Shown: positions 21,031 through 34,609, counted from the stretch's first letter. The stretch: 64,000 nucleotides of DNA from Perca fluviatilis (GCF_010015445.1 NC_053120.1:19060308-19124307); one strand, 5' to 3'. Made by a program: numbers and translations. Notes: generated by a model from the letters alone, not told the origin.

Positions 21031-24000
21031 TTGTAGCTGTGTCTCTGCAGGGCTATGAGAGTGGAAGGGGAGACAGGGCAGGGCAGGTATGGAGCAGCCC
21101 ACAGGGGGGCTAACCTTTGACCCTGTTCTGGAGAGGAACTCGGGTCTATCCAGCAACACAATACTTCCAGCATACAGCCCTTGGTGGCTGCCTGCTGCTA
21201 CCCACAATGAAGCCCATTGCCGGGGTCTGTCCGGGCAGAAAGGCCCCCTGGAGCGTTGACTGCCATCCGGAGGTCTTTCACCGCTTTCTCCCCTCTCTAC
21301 CTCCAACCCTCGCCTAGAAAGAGGAAAAAAACTCAATAACAGAGAAGATACAAGGGGAACAATGGTCTTTAGAGTGCATCTTAACCCGCAACAAACAGTG
21401 TCAACATCTGTGGGGAGCGGGTAGATAGATAGACACTGTGTCCGCCATGGACAGAAAGAGCCCTTTCCTTGTGGGCAGTCACACTGAAAAAGGCTACAGT
21501 GTTGTTTTGTTGTGTATGAGAGGGATTTGGTCCCTGTTCCTTTCAGCTGCAGTTGAACCACACTGTGGTGCCGGCGAAGCGATTTTGTCTCGCTGGAGAG
21601 CCGGGGCAAAAGATGAAGCAAAGCCTCGAGAGCAGGGCCTTTCTTCCCATGGCCCGCTCTTTTGGAGGGGTGAAAAAGATTATTGTCGTACAACATTGAG
21701 TAAAAAATGCATCAAAGTCGGCGGGGAGTGTGGCCCGGATTGAGAGAGCGAAGGGTTGATGTTATGAGGAGGGGATGAACACAGACACATGTGGCGTGTA
21801 GCGTTTGTGTATGTGTGTGCGGCGGCCACACACAAGCCCAGACGTGTGGGAGTGTATTGGATTCTCATGGGCTGTCTGGGAAAGACACTGTCCCTCTCTC
21901 TCTTTTTCTATCTCATTCTCTCTCAAGCGTGTGGTCTCCTCTCATGTGAACACACTGCCAGTATAAAGGATCTCTTCATCTCTCTCTTTCGGCTCTCTTT
22001 TGCATCCTGATGTGAAAAGAGTTCATTCACTTGGGTCCTACAGTCTAACTCCCACTCATCCCAATTTATCAGTTAACGCCAATTGGGCCTAACTGGGAGC
22101 TTGTGGGAATCCAGGTGCTTATCATTAATGCTGCTTCATTGTGGTTTGTGAGGATATGCTGGAGGAACTGTGTCATGTTCCTGCATGTCTGCGACAGGCT
22201 TCGCCAAACCATGCTTCCCCTCTATATACTGCATCCAGACACACGCCCACACATGCAGTTACATATAAGAGGACATGCCTGTGTTGAAGCTTCTGCAGAA
22301 TGTCCTTTGTCCTGCCAGAATGTACAGTAGCATATAAACTGAAATATATCAGGACTATTAAAGTTATAATGTCACTGCACGCTGATCCACCAGTCTCATA
22401 CTTCTAACTGTCTCTCCACGACATATGTTTTTGGTCAGAATATCATAATATTGTGATATCATTAACTGCTTTCAACTTGGTGAGGATAAGTGTACAGTTT
22501 CACATCTGAATGCAAAAACACATAGCATTCGAAAACCATCAAAGAAAAAGAGCTAATGACAAACAAAGACAGTCTGTGGCTAACTGTATCATCTATGATC
22601 TAAATCCTCCAGAAAAACCACATCCCGAAAACTCACTGCCTCAACAAATGTATAACCCTGGTTGGACTTCCTGTCAGAAGTTTTAGAAGTGACACAAATA
22701 GACACATTCATACTGAGATCAAAGCAAACGTTCTGTGGGTGTCTGAGCAGAGAGACAGAGAGAGCTTATGTTTGGTTCGTACAGTCAGCATCTGTACTGT
22801 CAGAGACACTGGATGACTTTCTGTAGCCTAAATGATTTAAATATATGACAGATTTCACAGATGTTTGTGTCTCTGTCATTATTGCCCTCACACTAGAGTC
22901 TAGACAATAAGTTAAGAATGGTGTATCAAAGCGGTGTTAATGTAACTTATAAACTGTAAAATGTAATTTTTCATCTGATGATCATAAATGACCTGCAACA
23001 GCAAACGAGACTAACAGTGAAAAGAACGCTATTCTTATATAGCTTTTATTAATGCCTCTGCCCGGGTCCGATTTTTCCCACAAAGTCAAAAAATAATTTA
23101 CGGCAGGTAGTCCGGCTCTACAGAGCACACATTATGATGGGTCACAGATTTCGATGTAACACCGGAAAAGCCAGTGTTAGTGAGTATCCAGCCAGGTAAA
23201 AGGTAGCAGGAGATTTCTTTATATAGGTGTTACCTATATAAAGTATTTTTATTTTATTTTAAAATTATCGGTTGTAGTTATGACTGATACTGGGGCAGGG
23301 CCATCACAGAAAAAAGGAAATTAAATGAAAAACATCTAAAGGCTAAAAGGGAGAGTGACAGATGTATATAATGTCTTTCATTCATAAAATAACTGTACAA
23401 TGCGAGATGTGGTTGTAAGTCAGTAACCTACATGAAATTACGTCCCCCTTCCATTTAGCGCCCGGTTTATATTTCTTTTCAGTCCGTGTTTGTGTTGGCC
23501 TACTATTCGAAGTGTGCCCGGGTTTCATGAAATGCGTTATATTAAATCCAAGTTATTATTATTACGTTAGTTGCTACAACAATCTCTTAATGCTTTGGCT
23601 TGTGACACAGTGACAGTGATACCTGGTTTAGCTGACGATACATCCAAAGTAGGCTAAGTTACCGTATGCAACACTTGAAATGCAGCGATGCATCTGTAAC
23701 ATATTCTCTTATTGTAAATGAATGATTTTCTGTATGAGCAAAACATTTATCGCAACTATATGACCTCCCGGTAAGTTAACGCTAACTCAGTATACAGTGG
23801 TACAGCACTGTAAAGAAAAGACCTTTACGGCAGCAGGTGGGAAAACATTACCACTTTTGTCCAAAGAGGCCGCTAGAATCAACAAAAACTGAAAGTCTCA
23901 AATAGCCACTTTAATGATTATCCTGCTGAATTTGTTGCAAGGTGATGCCACTCAAAATAAAGGTAGATGGCCTCTCCTCATTGTGAACGTTGCTCCTAAT

Positions 24001-24722
24001 ACCGATCAGCATACTATTTACTCAGTGTCACAACAGGGCATCCACAACCCCTGCAAATGTCAGTTCAAATATATGATGTGGACACAGAGCGGACAGATCT
24101 CTAAAATGTCTTAATTTCACACTATGTAATTCATTGCCTTGTGTCTGTCCAATTTAAAGCTCTTAAGATGATAATGAATGTAATTTTACTGTATCATGTA
24201 CTATTCACTTTCCTTCATAAGGGACACACTACTTCATGTACTGACACCAAACATTTGCACTGAATGGAAATCATATGCTGCACATTCATCCAATATGAAC
24301 ATATGTCCCAGGGACCCTGCCTGTTTTTTTTGTGATTAAAGTTCATATGAATTTCAGAATGTACCCTATATTATATTGCGAACTACGTGAATCCTAAATG
24401 GAATTCAATATAGGCTCTATATTTTTAGACACTAAAATTCTCATGTATAGTGGTTGACTTCATCAGCACATGACAAAACAGCCATAAAAAAAGAGAAAAA
24501 ATGGTAAAAGCACATGCTTTTTCCTTTTCCTTGTCCTTGTCCCCTTTTCTTACTGTCACCTTCATACAGAGGAACATGTAGCTTGAGAACAGAAGATATG
24601 CAGTTAAACTGTTAAATTAGTCTCAGGTGAGTGAATGAAGTTTCTAAGAAGTATCTGATTTTAATAAATGTTTCTCCATTCACCTTTCTCTGTTCCCACA
24701 GAAAAAAAACATATCAGTGAGT

Positions 24723-24825
<103 letters not shown>

Positions 24826-25189
24826 AAGGTGGGACATCCCATTTCCTGTTACATGGGCGATAAGAGGATGGACACTCCAAACAGTGAAAGGCCTTTAAAA
24901 GAAAACACTTTCTTTGAGGATGTTCGTCCTCCTGAGAAACCACAAGGGGAGTGAATGCCAGCGGCGAGCATCTTTAGCTTTATTGAACCGGTCTGTAATG
25001 TTCATTAGCGGACCTGGAGAGAGAGTGGAGGACATGAATGGAGGGTACACCTTTGTTCTGTAACCCTGTGCCAGGAGAGGTCCAGTAACATTAGAGATGG
25101 CTGACCTGAAGTGAATGTTGGCCTCGCTGAGGCAAAGAGAATGCCATAGCAGGGGGTGAGTAGAGGAGGCGAAGCAGCACCCTCTAAAC

Positions 25190-25320
25190 TAATAATCTCT
25201 TGTATTCCTTTCCCCATGGTGCTCCTTATTTCCAGCAACCCGCCCCTTTTCCTTCCCCTCGGTTAAGCTACTTATTGCCAAATTACAATTATTGCATTTG
25301 AAGGTCTCCCTCCAGTGCAG
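25190..25320. promoter_or_regulatory. candidate conserved non-coding element
   Basis: Unique sequence containing GCCAAATTACAATTATTGCA (25277-25296), with overlapping ATTA cores and an ATTGCAT half-octamer. It follows a C/T-rich stretch. There is no repeat signature or frame. The call rests on sequence texture only. Confidence 0.3.
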
Positions 25321-26084
25321 TCACACTAACAAACACTCACACTTCCTACCATCATGGGGAAAGGGTTTGCTGATGAGGTGCCCCTAATACAAATTTAATC
25401 AGTGTTTCATTGAATTCCTTCAACAGTGTTTCATTAAAGTGACTCACTGAGATTTTTTTTATTGTTGTTTAGTTCAGAGAATTAAGAGATTACAAAAACG
25501 TAAACATAATATAATAAAATCCTTATTTTTTGCATGACACAGCAACAAAACCCTCCCACTTTAATTCATCCAGGGACATCAGGGTGTGGACTTCCTCGAA
25601 CCACAGCATGCATTAAACACTGCATTGTAAAAACATTGTCAATGCTCAGGCTGTAATACACAAGGGTTTGGGAAAAAAGGAGAAAAAAAGAGACAGCGCT
25701 GTAAAAGGTCACACAACAACACAAATTTGGTGGTCGTAATGACTGTAAACATCGGACTGTAAAACTCTGCCTAGCGTTGGGAAGAAAATCTATAAACGTG
25801 CCAGTTGTTTCTGGGGGTATTTTATATGCCACAACAAATGGCAATTTGAATGCCTGAGCATGACAACCAACCCAATCTCTCCTTCCTCTCCTCTCTTCCT
25901 CCCCTTCCAGGCAAGCAGCTAGCAGTTTAACACATGTTCACACAGGCTGAAAATACACTGCGTCTGACTCAATGCTAAACCGCAAAGAGCCCTCCTGTTA
26001 GGGCCGACCTTAATGAGGCAGGCGGTGTGTACGTGCATGTGTGTGTATGTGTGCTCAGGCAGAAGCTAACACCTGGACCAGCTG

Positions 26085-26240
26085 CTAGCTATAAAGCACC
26101 AGCGCTGTCAGGGACTATCAAAGCACCTTGCGGGCAGCCATTTTTCTTCCTTCCCCTAAATCTCCAGCGATGCCTCTAAAATCACTTAACAGCATCCTCC
26201 ATTAATTGGCCTCTTACCTCCGACAGGCTTAAAGTGGGGG
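26085..26240. promoter_or_regulatory. candidate conserved non-coding element
   Basis: Unique block with CTATAAAGCACC and CATCCTCCATTAATTGGCCT near 26193-26212. It has the same unique, TAAT-bearing texture as the other islands in this gene-poor region. No coding signal is seen. Confidence 0.28.
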
Positions 26241-26420
26241 CATGCATTTGTACGTAGACATGCACATTTAGAAGAGCAGAATGCTCTTACACAGTACACA
26301 CATTAAACCACAAACACACACGCCCTCAGGTGAGTCAAACACAGCAAACACAGATCTCTCTTTTTTCCATATTTGGTTTCTCACAGCAGAAGCAGGCGGG
26401 CGTCAGGACTGAATACCTGT

Positions 26421-26422
<2 letters not shown>

Positions 26423-26465
<43 letters not shown>

Positions 26466-26479
26466 TGTGTGTGTGTGTG
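26423..26479. repeat. (GT)n microsatellite
   Basis: GT repeat with one GG interruption, giving spurious Cys-Val frames. Confidence 0.95.
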
Positions 26480-27185
26480 AGACAGTGTGTGGAAGTGTAG
26501 AGCAGGCTTATCTGGCTCAGCATCAGCTCTGGGACGATTTGCTCTCAGTCAGCGTTGTGCGGGTGCAGAGAGAGCGCCTTTGTCCTCCTGGCAGAGATCA
26601 GGCTGGGATCCTGCCTCAACAGCCACCGTCTCACAGTCATTTATATACCGAGAAAGACATGGAAGGAATTTATTTTGATTGTGTATGTGCAAAAGTCAGC
26701 TAATGGTGTACTGCAGTTCTGGTGATATCACACGTAAAGTCCTATTAACATAAGGTAGATGCACTGTAGAGGATTGGCTCAACAAAGACGGATGGGAAAC
26801 ACTGGCTGATTCATGTTTCATTAGTTTCCTCTTGACGGAAAGCGCCTCAGTTTTTATGTCATCATAAGGTATCTTTATGACAATTTCATAAGCACTTGTC
26901 AAGGCCAACAAATATTGACTATGGAAGAGAATTCAATCACACCATTATGCCCTTTTCAGACTGCCACTACACAATCTTTTTACATGGAAGAACAGGGGAA
27001 ACTATAATGAGAACACGGTGCATAGATTTTGTTTTTGGAGTCAAAACAGCATACTATCAAAACAAATGAGAGCGATGTTTTGATAGAAGAGCACAAAAGG
27101 TGGAACACTTTATGTAAGCTATAGTTTTATGCTGTGCAGACAGCTGGCAGTTTACAACAATAAGCAAGATGTAACTGGACCTTAA

Positions 27186-27755
27186 AGTGATGGTTCGGAG
27201 TAATTCACCCTAGGGTCCTTTGCACCATGACCTCGAGCCAAACACCCCCCCAGAAGCTTTTTTCACCTGGGTCTAACATTGGGGAAGTTAGCGTAGTGGC
27301 GTTAGCGCTGAATAGCTTAGCGGGGCTAGAGACTATCCGCGTTTGTATCTCTTAAATGGCCCCAATAATAATAAGCCGAAATGATACCGAAAGGTCTAAC
27401 TACAATATAAGGTTATGCACTCATAAAACGATGTATTGGAAAGTACACCAGAAGTTTATGTAAATAACACTTGCCTGCTGGCTTCTGCTCTCTGCTGTTG
27501 TTGTTGCTGCTGTGAGACGAGTGCTTAGGGACATCTACAAATTACAACACCGAAAAGAGATGCAACAAAAATATTTTTAATTTAACTTATTTTTTAAAGT
27601 AAGTGCTGTAATATAACTAGCAGGAGACAAGTAAAAATTGAGGTAAGTTTGGAGACATTACCTTATTTAATCATTAAATTAATAAATATTTTTGTTGTAT
27701 CTCTTTTCGGTGTAGTAATTTATAGACGGCCCTAAGCACTCGTCTAACTGCAGGT

Positions 27756-27788
<33 letters not shown>

Positions 27789-28099
27789 GAGCAGAAGAGA
27801 GCAGGCAAGTGTTCATAAACTTCTGGTGTACTTACAAACTTTCCAATCCATCGTTTTATGAGTGCATAACCTATATATACTAGTGTAGACCTTTGGTATC
27901 ATTTCGGGCATTATTAGTGGGGTAATTTAAGAGATACAAACGTGGGTCCATTAGCCCCGCGCTAAGCTACTCAGCGGCTAACGCTACTCTACGCTAACTC
28001 GCCCAGTGTTAGACCCAGGTGAAAAAAGCTTCTGGGGGGGTGTTTGGCTTGAGGTCATGGTGCAAAGGACCCTAGGGTAAATTACTCCGAAACATCACT
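27186..28099. mobile_element. TTAA-flanked element with about 400-bp inverted arms
   Basis: A 914-bp element flanked by TTAA at 27182-27185 and 28100-28103. The left end AGTGATGGTTCGGAGTAATT pairs with the right end in reverse, AGTGATGTTTCGGAGTAATT. Complementarity continues for about 400 bp per arm: CACCCTAGGGTCCTTTGCAC, GAAGCTTTTTTCACCTGGGT, AAACGATG-type motifs and the trinucleotide tract all recur inverted. The arms meet over a short AT-rich centre near 27590-27670. The right arm has (CAG)n at 27756-27783, the left arm a degenerate CTG/TTG equivalent. It lacks a transposase. TTAA suggests a piggyBac-mobilised foldback MITE. Confidence 0.85.
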
Positions 28100-28638
28100 T
28101 TAAAGAATACAATTAAAAAAGTGGCACTAGTAGTTACCCTGATGGTAAAGACTTACAGAGCTGGGGAATTTCAGGTCAGCAACATAGTCAGTGAAGGTCA
28201 TTTTGGAAACAGTGTTTTCTAAATGATCAGCAAATGTGATTGTTCTACAATAAAGCAAAATTAAGCTGTATAATCCTGAAACATGTCACAGAAACAATGA
28301 GACCTCACAAACAGTACATTATTTAGTATATTTAGGTTGAAGACATGAAATAATATGAGTGCCAGAAAGTTAGGGTAACACAGGAAATAACTTAAAAATA
28401 CAGTCAAAATACTTTTCTGCTGGTGTCAGACATTTGACCTTCCGTGAAATGTGGTAAAGCCTGTCCACCTGGCGCTCCATTAGGGAAAAACAAACACTGA
28501 GAATCATTTGCGAATGTTATTTGATTCTGATCTGCTCAGCAGCTCTGCTGGGTGTACGCCATCCACAAGTACATGTCAGCATGAGGAAGATTTACTGCCT
28601 CTGAGCCAGGGGCCCATTTAGCCTGGGAGTGAGAGGCT

Positions 28639-28640
<2 letters not shown>

Positions 28641-28684
<44 letters not shown>
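28641..28684. repeat. G44 homopolymer
   Basis: Forty-four consecutive G residues, followed after TGATTGA by a further G13 (28692-28704). The tract is strongly G-quadruplex-prone and its length in an assembly is unreliable. It yields poly-Pro frames on the minus strand that are not genes. Confidence 0.95.
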
Positions 28685-28685
<1 letters not shown>

Positions 28686-29198
28686 GATTGAGGGGGGGGG
28701 GGGGTGTGTGTGGGTGTTGTTTACTTCTGGAAGTATGTGTGCACATACATGTATGCCCGTGACAGTGAACATGGGCAAGTGAGTGTGTGAGAGAGAGTCT
28801 GTGGGTGACGTTAGGTCTGTGTGTGCACTTGGACAACTGGTGTTTGTGCTGAAAAATGTCTTTCTCAGCAGACGATCGCATTCCTCTACGTGTAGGTGTG
28901 TGTGGGTGTGAGATGGTATATATTTGTGTTGTGTTGGAAGCCAGGCAGCAGGGATTACTGTGGTGCTTTGGACTGGAGCAGAGTTAACAGCTCATTAACA
29001 CCAATTCATTACGGGCCATTTCTCCCTCCCTCACTGTGCTTTGCATTAAGACATAGCCAGCCGCCCTCTTTTACACACAATGTAAATCACTCAGGACAAA
29101 CTCACAGGCACAGAGGGGGAGCCGGGCCAGCGAGCCTCCTGGTGAGAAATACTACCTGTGTGTTTGTGTTTTTTAAGTGCGAGTGTATGTGCACGTGC

Positions 29199-29229
29199 AG
29201 GGGCGCTGCTAGAGATTCTGGGCTGCTAG
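29199..29229. mobile_element. hAT-like repeat, left piece interrupted by L1
   Basis: CAGGGGCGCTGCTAGAGATT resembles CAGGGG-type hAT termini, and its continuation resumes after the L1 insertion at 29759 (GTGGCCCAGAAGGTTGATTG). The far end is unclear; GGGGCGTCAGG near 30073 is not in inverted orientation. Extent and superfamily are tentative. Confidence 0.4.
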
Positions 29230-29241
29230 AAAGAGCTGTGA

Positions 29242-29746
29242 TTGACAGCAAAAAATGGATTTTGATGTCATGGAAAGGGACAATGATTCCTACATACAAG
29301 ATGTGGCTCCAAGACCTGGCCAGTACATTACATCTGGAAAGGATAAGATATGTAATCAAAGACAATTTAGCACATTACATTAAAACATGGCAGCCCTTGG
29401 TTTCTTACCTGTCACAATGAAAGTTATAAAATATATACTGTATTACGATATCTCTTGAGCGAGTTAGATGAGTAGAAGTAGTAGATTGGGGAATGGGTAG
29501 GGTATGGGGGAATGAGACTCTCTTGTATGCACTCTTTTATTTTATTTTTATTTCTATCGTAATTTCTTTATTAATTATTCTTTAGTTTTGCACTGTGTGC
29601 TTTAATTATATTTTTCCGTACCGAATTTTTTATGTATACAGATTAATAGTTGTAACTTTACTTTTACTGTTCTAAAACAGTGAGCGCTGATTTGACTAAT
29701 TTACTGTCTGTACAATAATCTGTGGCTCAATAAAAACATTTTTGAA
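29242..29746 (+). mobile_element. 5'-truncated L1/Tx1-like LINE with 12-bp target duplication
   Basis: The insert is flanked by the direct repeat AAAGAGCTGTGA at 29230-29241 and 29747-29758. Its 5' part encodes the last residues of an L1-type ORF2, including KWILMSWKGTMIPTYKMWLQ and ending KTWQPLVSYLSQ before TGA. A 3' UTR of about 320 bp follows, with AATAAA at 29729-29734 and a short A-rich end. This is the classic product of target-primed reverse transcription with severe 5' truncation. The intact C-terminal frame suggests a fairly recent insertion. Confidence 0.85.
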
Positions 29747-30075
29747 AAAGAGCTGTGAGTGGCCCAGAAGGTTGATTGAGGTATAAGACTGAAAATGGTT
29801 ATGTGTCGGTATAAGACTAGAGATTTTTGGGGTTTGGCAAGGGTTTAGTGTATGTGTCTTAGTGTATGCCCTAACAAGCTACTACTGATAACCTAATACT
29901 CATACTAATAACCTAACCACCCAAACAGTTAGTTGTGTTTGTAGGCGTGAGACTGCTACAGACTGACAGCAGTCCTGTGTGAAAAAATGCAGCCTTCTCA
30001 TTTATTTGAATGGAGTCAGTCCGTTGGCACAGTAGGGTGCCAAAGCAGGGGCCCCCCAAGCAAAATAATGGAGGG

Positions 30076-33000
30076 GCGTCAGGCAAAAACATTGAACCAT
30101 TCTGGTAGATTACTTTAATGTAAACAACATATTTCTGTTTACCTTGCTATTGTCAGATGAAAGAAAAGATAGTTGTCCCTGTGATAACTTTCCTGAGTTG
30201 TAAAATCCTGTCTGTGAGTATTACAAACCGTTGTGCAATGTTTTAACATATGATAGGCCCTTAAACATATTACTCTGTTACTGGAATTCCTGGATCACAT
30301 TTAATCGTCTCACCAGAACCTTAAACAACACACCCTCATTAAAACAGTCTTTTCTGTAGGGCTGTTTTTGGTCTGCTTAAGGTGTGTCAGAACAAATTTG
30401 GCTCCCCATACATTTTAAACAAGGGATGCAGTGAAACCTATCGACTTCTGGTCGCACATCTTTGCAAAGTTAACCTTTGGCTGGCAAAATCTCATCTGAC
30501 AATGACTTGGTTAATTTATCGTCCTGTTTTTTGACTGCAGAACTAATCATTTTAGAATTAAGAAATTACTTACTCATTTCAGTTTCAGTTTTTGGATGGA
30601 TAAGCAAAATTAATCTGGTTGCATGTAGCAACAATCTTCTTCAGACAAATCTCTTTCATCAAATGTTGTGCCCTGACCACACCAAAATAATATACATACC
30701 TACGGTTATACACATTTGCATACTCCATATTTAGACTTGATATGTCTTCCATAATGCCCACACAGCCACTGAACATAATTCATGGAAGTGATTACCTGTC
30801 AAAACATTATTGGCAAATCCAATTAGTATATAAACTTAATTTCTAGGAGACAGGGTTCTCTATGAAGAAAGAATAAGGCAACATCTATAAATTATATTAT
30901 ATATTATAAATTCAATCACATATTGAAATTGTCAATACTTAGTTTTTCTCTACTTACATTATTTCACACATTCAAGAGCGGAATAATCAAGGCTTTGTCA
31001 TTGCCAAAAAAAATAAGAAAAAGTGATTTTAATATATGTGAAAGCCTTTAAATAAAGATAATACAGACAATTCTGCACTGAACAATCATGACGTTGAGGG
31101 GATTTGTGACACATCTGCAGCGTCTCTATAGACAAGTTCTAGTAAAGGATGAGTGACAGCCCTAAAACTCAGCTGCTGGAGGTGTGGAGAAGCACTGAAG
31201 GAATATCTTTATGTATTTGTATGTCAGCAGCCTGGCCCTTGATATTTAGACCCTCTCAGCACCTTCATTTGTAACACAGGACAGGTCCATGGAGAAGGAG
31301 CAGAGAATGGAGTTCAAAGAGGTAAAGAGGGGTATCAGATGCAAAGATACATACACTAAGACTACCACCCCTTACCTTACTAGACCCGTAATTTTTTTGT
31401 TAAATAAAGAGCAAAACTCCTAATTTGTCAGTTCAAATGTTTGATTAATAAGATCTAGGTGCATTTAAATTGTATGGTTACAATAATTGCTGTGTGGGGC
31501 ATGCCAGTAAAAGAGAGTTCAAAGGTCAGGCTTCATTGCCCCTAGAGAGAACAGCCACTTGTCAAATAACCACATGTGCACACTTCTTACCCACAATGCA
31601 CACAGGGCTTTGTATTACTGTCTCCCAGTTACTACAATGGTAGCTGATGCCACTCTATCATCTGCTCCTACTTCAAAAGATGTGCATTGTGGAGAGGGTG
31701 AAAAAGAAAGAGACACAATCCTCTTATTATCAATGAAATAAATAGCAGCATATGGACTTGCCGCTCACAATCCGTTCCCAGGCGCTTTATATTGGGCTTA
31801 GGGTGCAATTTCAGTGCAAAGCGTATTAAGAATTTAGCAGAAGAGTTGATGAGGTGAGGGATCGTTACTTCCTCAGGATTTTCTTTTGAAGGCTCTATTT
31901 CTCTGACCTCTAAAAATGGAAGAGAAGAAAAGCCATAAAACCTATTTTCCATTACGTCTCTTTAAAGTGGTGCCCGCAAGTGAAGGGATGGAGGGATGGA
32001 GAGAGAAAGAAAATTTGGCTTCTGGATATCGTTTACATCACTCACATGTCAATGCAAATAAGGTGACCTGGCTGCTCAGCACTGCGTTAGCCTCCCAAAC
32101 ACGGAGCAACAACAAAGTCCTTTGTATCTTAGATGGTCCGATGAATGTGTTTTTGCTCATATATCTCTTCTCCCTCTTAATTACAATATGTTGGTGCCAT
32201 AATAGGATTGTCAACTACCAAGGAGTGACAGCTTAAAAGAAACGCTTTCCAGTTGAAATGTGCCTTTGAGGGCCGATTTTCCAGAGCTTTCTTGCTTCAC
32301 TTTAAAGCTCCATCCAATTCAGCAGCCCTTTCAGTGTAGCTGGGATACAAATCCATGCCACTGCAGCTATCACAGGCCCAGAATGAGCATAAAAAGCTGC
32401 ATTACATCTTGCTTCTTTTTTTTAAAGGTTCTTTTTGGCTTCTCATGTGCAGGGGCCCTCTATAGCACAAAGTGGCCCACTTTGGTCTGCCAAGTGTCTG
32501 TGTTACTGGGATCTGTCATAGGGAAGTCAAAGAATTGCTATAAAGACAATGCTAACGGCCACCATTTCATCGTAGCTCAGGCTCTCTACCTTATTTCAGA
32601 AACGCCATTGTCATTCTGCTGCCTGCCAAAATGCATACCCCAGGCCAGCTACCAATCAGCCATTTGCAGGGGTGTTTTTTTTTTAGTTCTTTCAAGGTGC
32701 TTTACTGTTACTCCATCTCTCCCTCCTATTTATTTTCCTGTTGCAGCTGACAGTTTGACAGATTCCAGGAGTGCTGGTGTTTCAGCCAGTGTGTCTTGGA
32801 GGCAGTGGCAGCGGATGTAAATGTTAGCCATCCCCAGCCAAAGCCTAATGCTGTGCCTTGAATCCCTTTGTGGGTGATTTTAAGGCACGCTCACGCCATA
32901 CTGCACATCTGTCCTCCTAGAGCCTCTCCACAAAAGGGACACATTTTGCAACCTTCCCCTAAGGTGTTTCTACACTTTTGTTAAAGAAAAGGAGGGAAAA

Positions 33001-34500
33001 AAACAATTTGGTGCCGTCTTAAGCAAATCTGCTGATGATTTTCACTGGTTTAGATATACATTGGGTCAAAGCAGAGACAGATGTAGAGAGAAGAGGTAAT
33101 AGGGCATACTAAAGATGCCCTGTGGTCTTTCCTGGTGCCGACCACAAAAGTACACACAAGTGTGGAGGATATCTCATCAAATTGTTATTCTTTTTCAAAT
33201 CTGTAACTCTACTGCAACATCAGAAGACACTTAGCTAGACGAAAGAAGATGCATTAGTGCGTTTAGAGGACACCTTCCATTGCAGTTGCTTTATTTAATT
33301 TGACCCAGGCAAACTCCGGAAGGTTCAACAGCAAACTCAACCACCCCAGTACTCATTTTACCACATACACTCACTACAATAACAATGAAACAAATGCTTT
33401 CTATTTGGAATGTTTTCTTAAAATCAAAAGCCATAAACGTTATAAAACATAGTTTAACCTACCATTGAAAAACAAGAGAAGGCTATTAGCGTGGAATACT
33501 GTTTGAGAGACTTTACCATCCTGGCAAAAATCTAATTCAGGAAGAAAACAGTGCTGTGGGCATAATCTATAAGATGCACACTGAAACAAAACCCATATGA
33601 CATATGTTTCAGGTTATGACTTTTTACCTAGTGCCTGCACAAACACAAAGAGGATTTGGGGAGAGAAAGTTCCCAGCACCTCATTCACCTCTCCTCACCT
33701 CTCACTCCCCTCCCTCTTCCCTGTCCACAGGTCTGATAAAACAGGGAGGCCCAGTGGCTGCACTGTGCTCCCCAACGAGCCAGACCTGGGAATGAGAGGG
33801 GAACTCGTAAAAGATAATCACGCTTTATGAGGGCCCCTCAAGAGGTCTGCTGAGGGAAAGGCCATTTTTGTCTTGCAGTTTTGCTCAAGTCTAATGGGAA
33901 GCAGAAGAGTAGAGTGCTCAGGCTACCGGAGATCACAGTCTAGTTTTTGTCACGCTTGTTGAGTTTATATAATCAGGTTGTTTATTGAACGAATGTTTCT
34001 TGGAATGGTATTCATATGTCAAGAGATAAAAGTAGTTTTTATATAACAATATTTATTTCAACCAAAACTAGATATCATAAAAAGCCATGTCACTGGTTTA
34101 CCTGACTTTGCTGTTGAAATGTACAACACAGAGTAAACATTAGTCCTTTAAAATAATAAAATCAAACAAAATAAACAGAAATTAAACAAATCTTTCTTCA
34201 TAGCTAATTTTACAGTTCATTATGTAAAAATCAAATCACATAGCAGACATTTTCCGTCTACTTTTTGGTGCAGTTGACATATTTCAAACTTCAGAAACTC
34301 TCAACAAGCCTGAAAAAAGCAAACTGGATTTAAAATAGATAAAACTTTCATTTGAACAAAAAATGCTATTAGCAGCACATAACTTCTATCAATCCAAGCG
34401 GCACCATTTGCATCTGAAATGGACTTTATACACGCCCAATCAAGAACGATAAAGGATAAAAGAGACAGGAGGGCAAAAATGAAAGGCAAGACGCTGAAAG
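30076..34500. other. gene-free stretch
   Basis: No exon is convincing. The longest frame (32260-32820, plus) has no splice sites or family resemblance and crosses enhancer-like unique sequence. An island at 32140-32260 is listed separately. No complete mobile element is recognised. Confidence 0.4.
32140..32260. promoter_or_regulatory. candidate conserved non-coding element
   Basis: Unique block with CTCTTAATTACAATATGTTG and TGCCATAATAGGATTGTCAA, then GGAGTGACAGC, a TGACAG (MEIS/TGIF-type) core close to TAAT cores. No repeat features are seen. The call is based on texture. Confidence 0.3.
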
Positions 34501-34609
34501 AAAAGACAAGCAAATAGAGAGGAGTTAGAAGGGAGAAGTACATGAGGGAGCAGCAAACAAAGAGAGCAGCCCAAAAAGAGAGAGAGAGAGAGAAAAAAAT
34601 TGACTGTGT

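Larger units (their letters stand above)
19560..24720. other. gene-free, with a LINE tail, CA tract and unique islands
   Basis: No coding exon is convincing. The stretch holds a retroelement tail near 20103-20170 (ATCCATCCATCCATTAGCTA and CACTTATCCTTTGGAGGG), a (CA)n tract at 20698-20736, and a TAAT-rich unique island at 20820-21030. A palindrome CTTTATATAGGT/ACCTATATAAAG lies at about 23217-23243. GC-richer unique sequence at 21040-22000 opens several frames but shows no splice structure. Confidence 0.4.

Noticed and set aside
21028..21696. A 222-codon minus-strand frame.
   Set aside because: Three overlapping plus-strand frames, no splice signals and no family match; GC-rich unique sequence explains the openness.
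28536..28881. Proline-rich frames.
   Set aside because: Products of the G44/G13 homopolymers.
32260..32820. A 186-codon plus-strand open frame.
   Set aside because: No promoter or splice structure, composition like chance translation, and it contains an acceptor-like T run without a matching exon.
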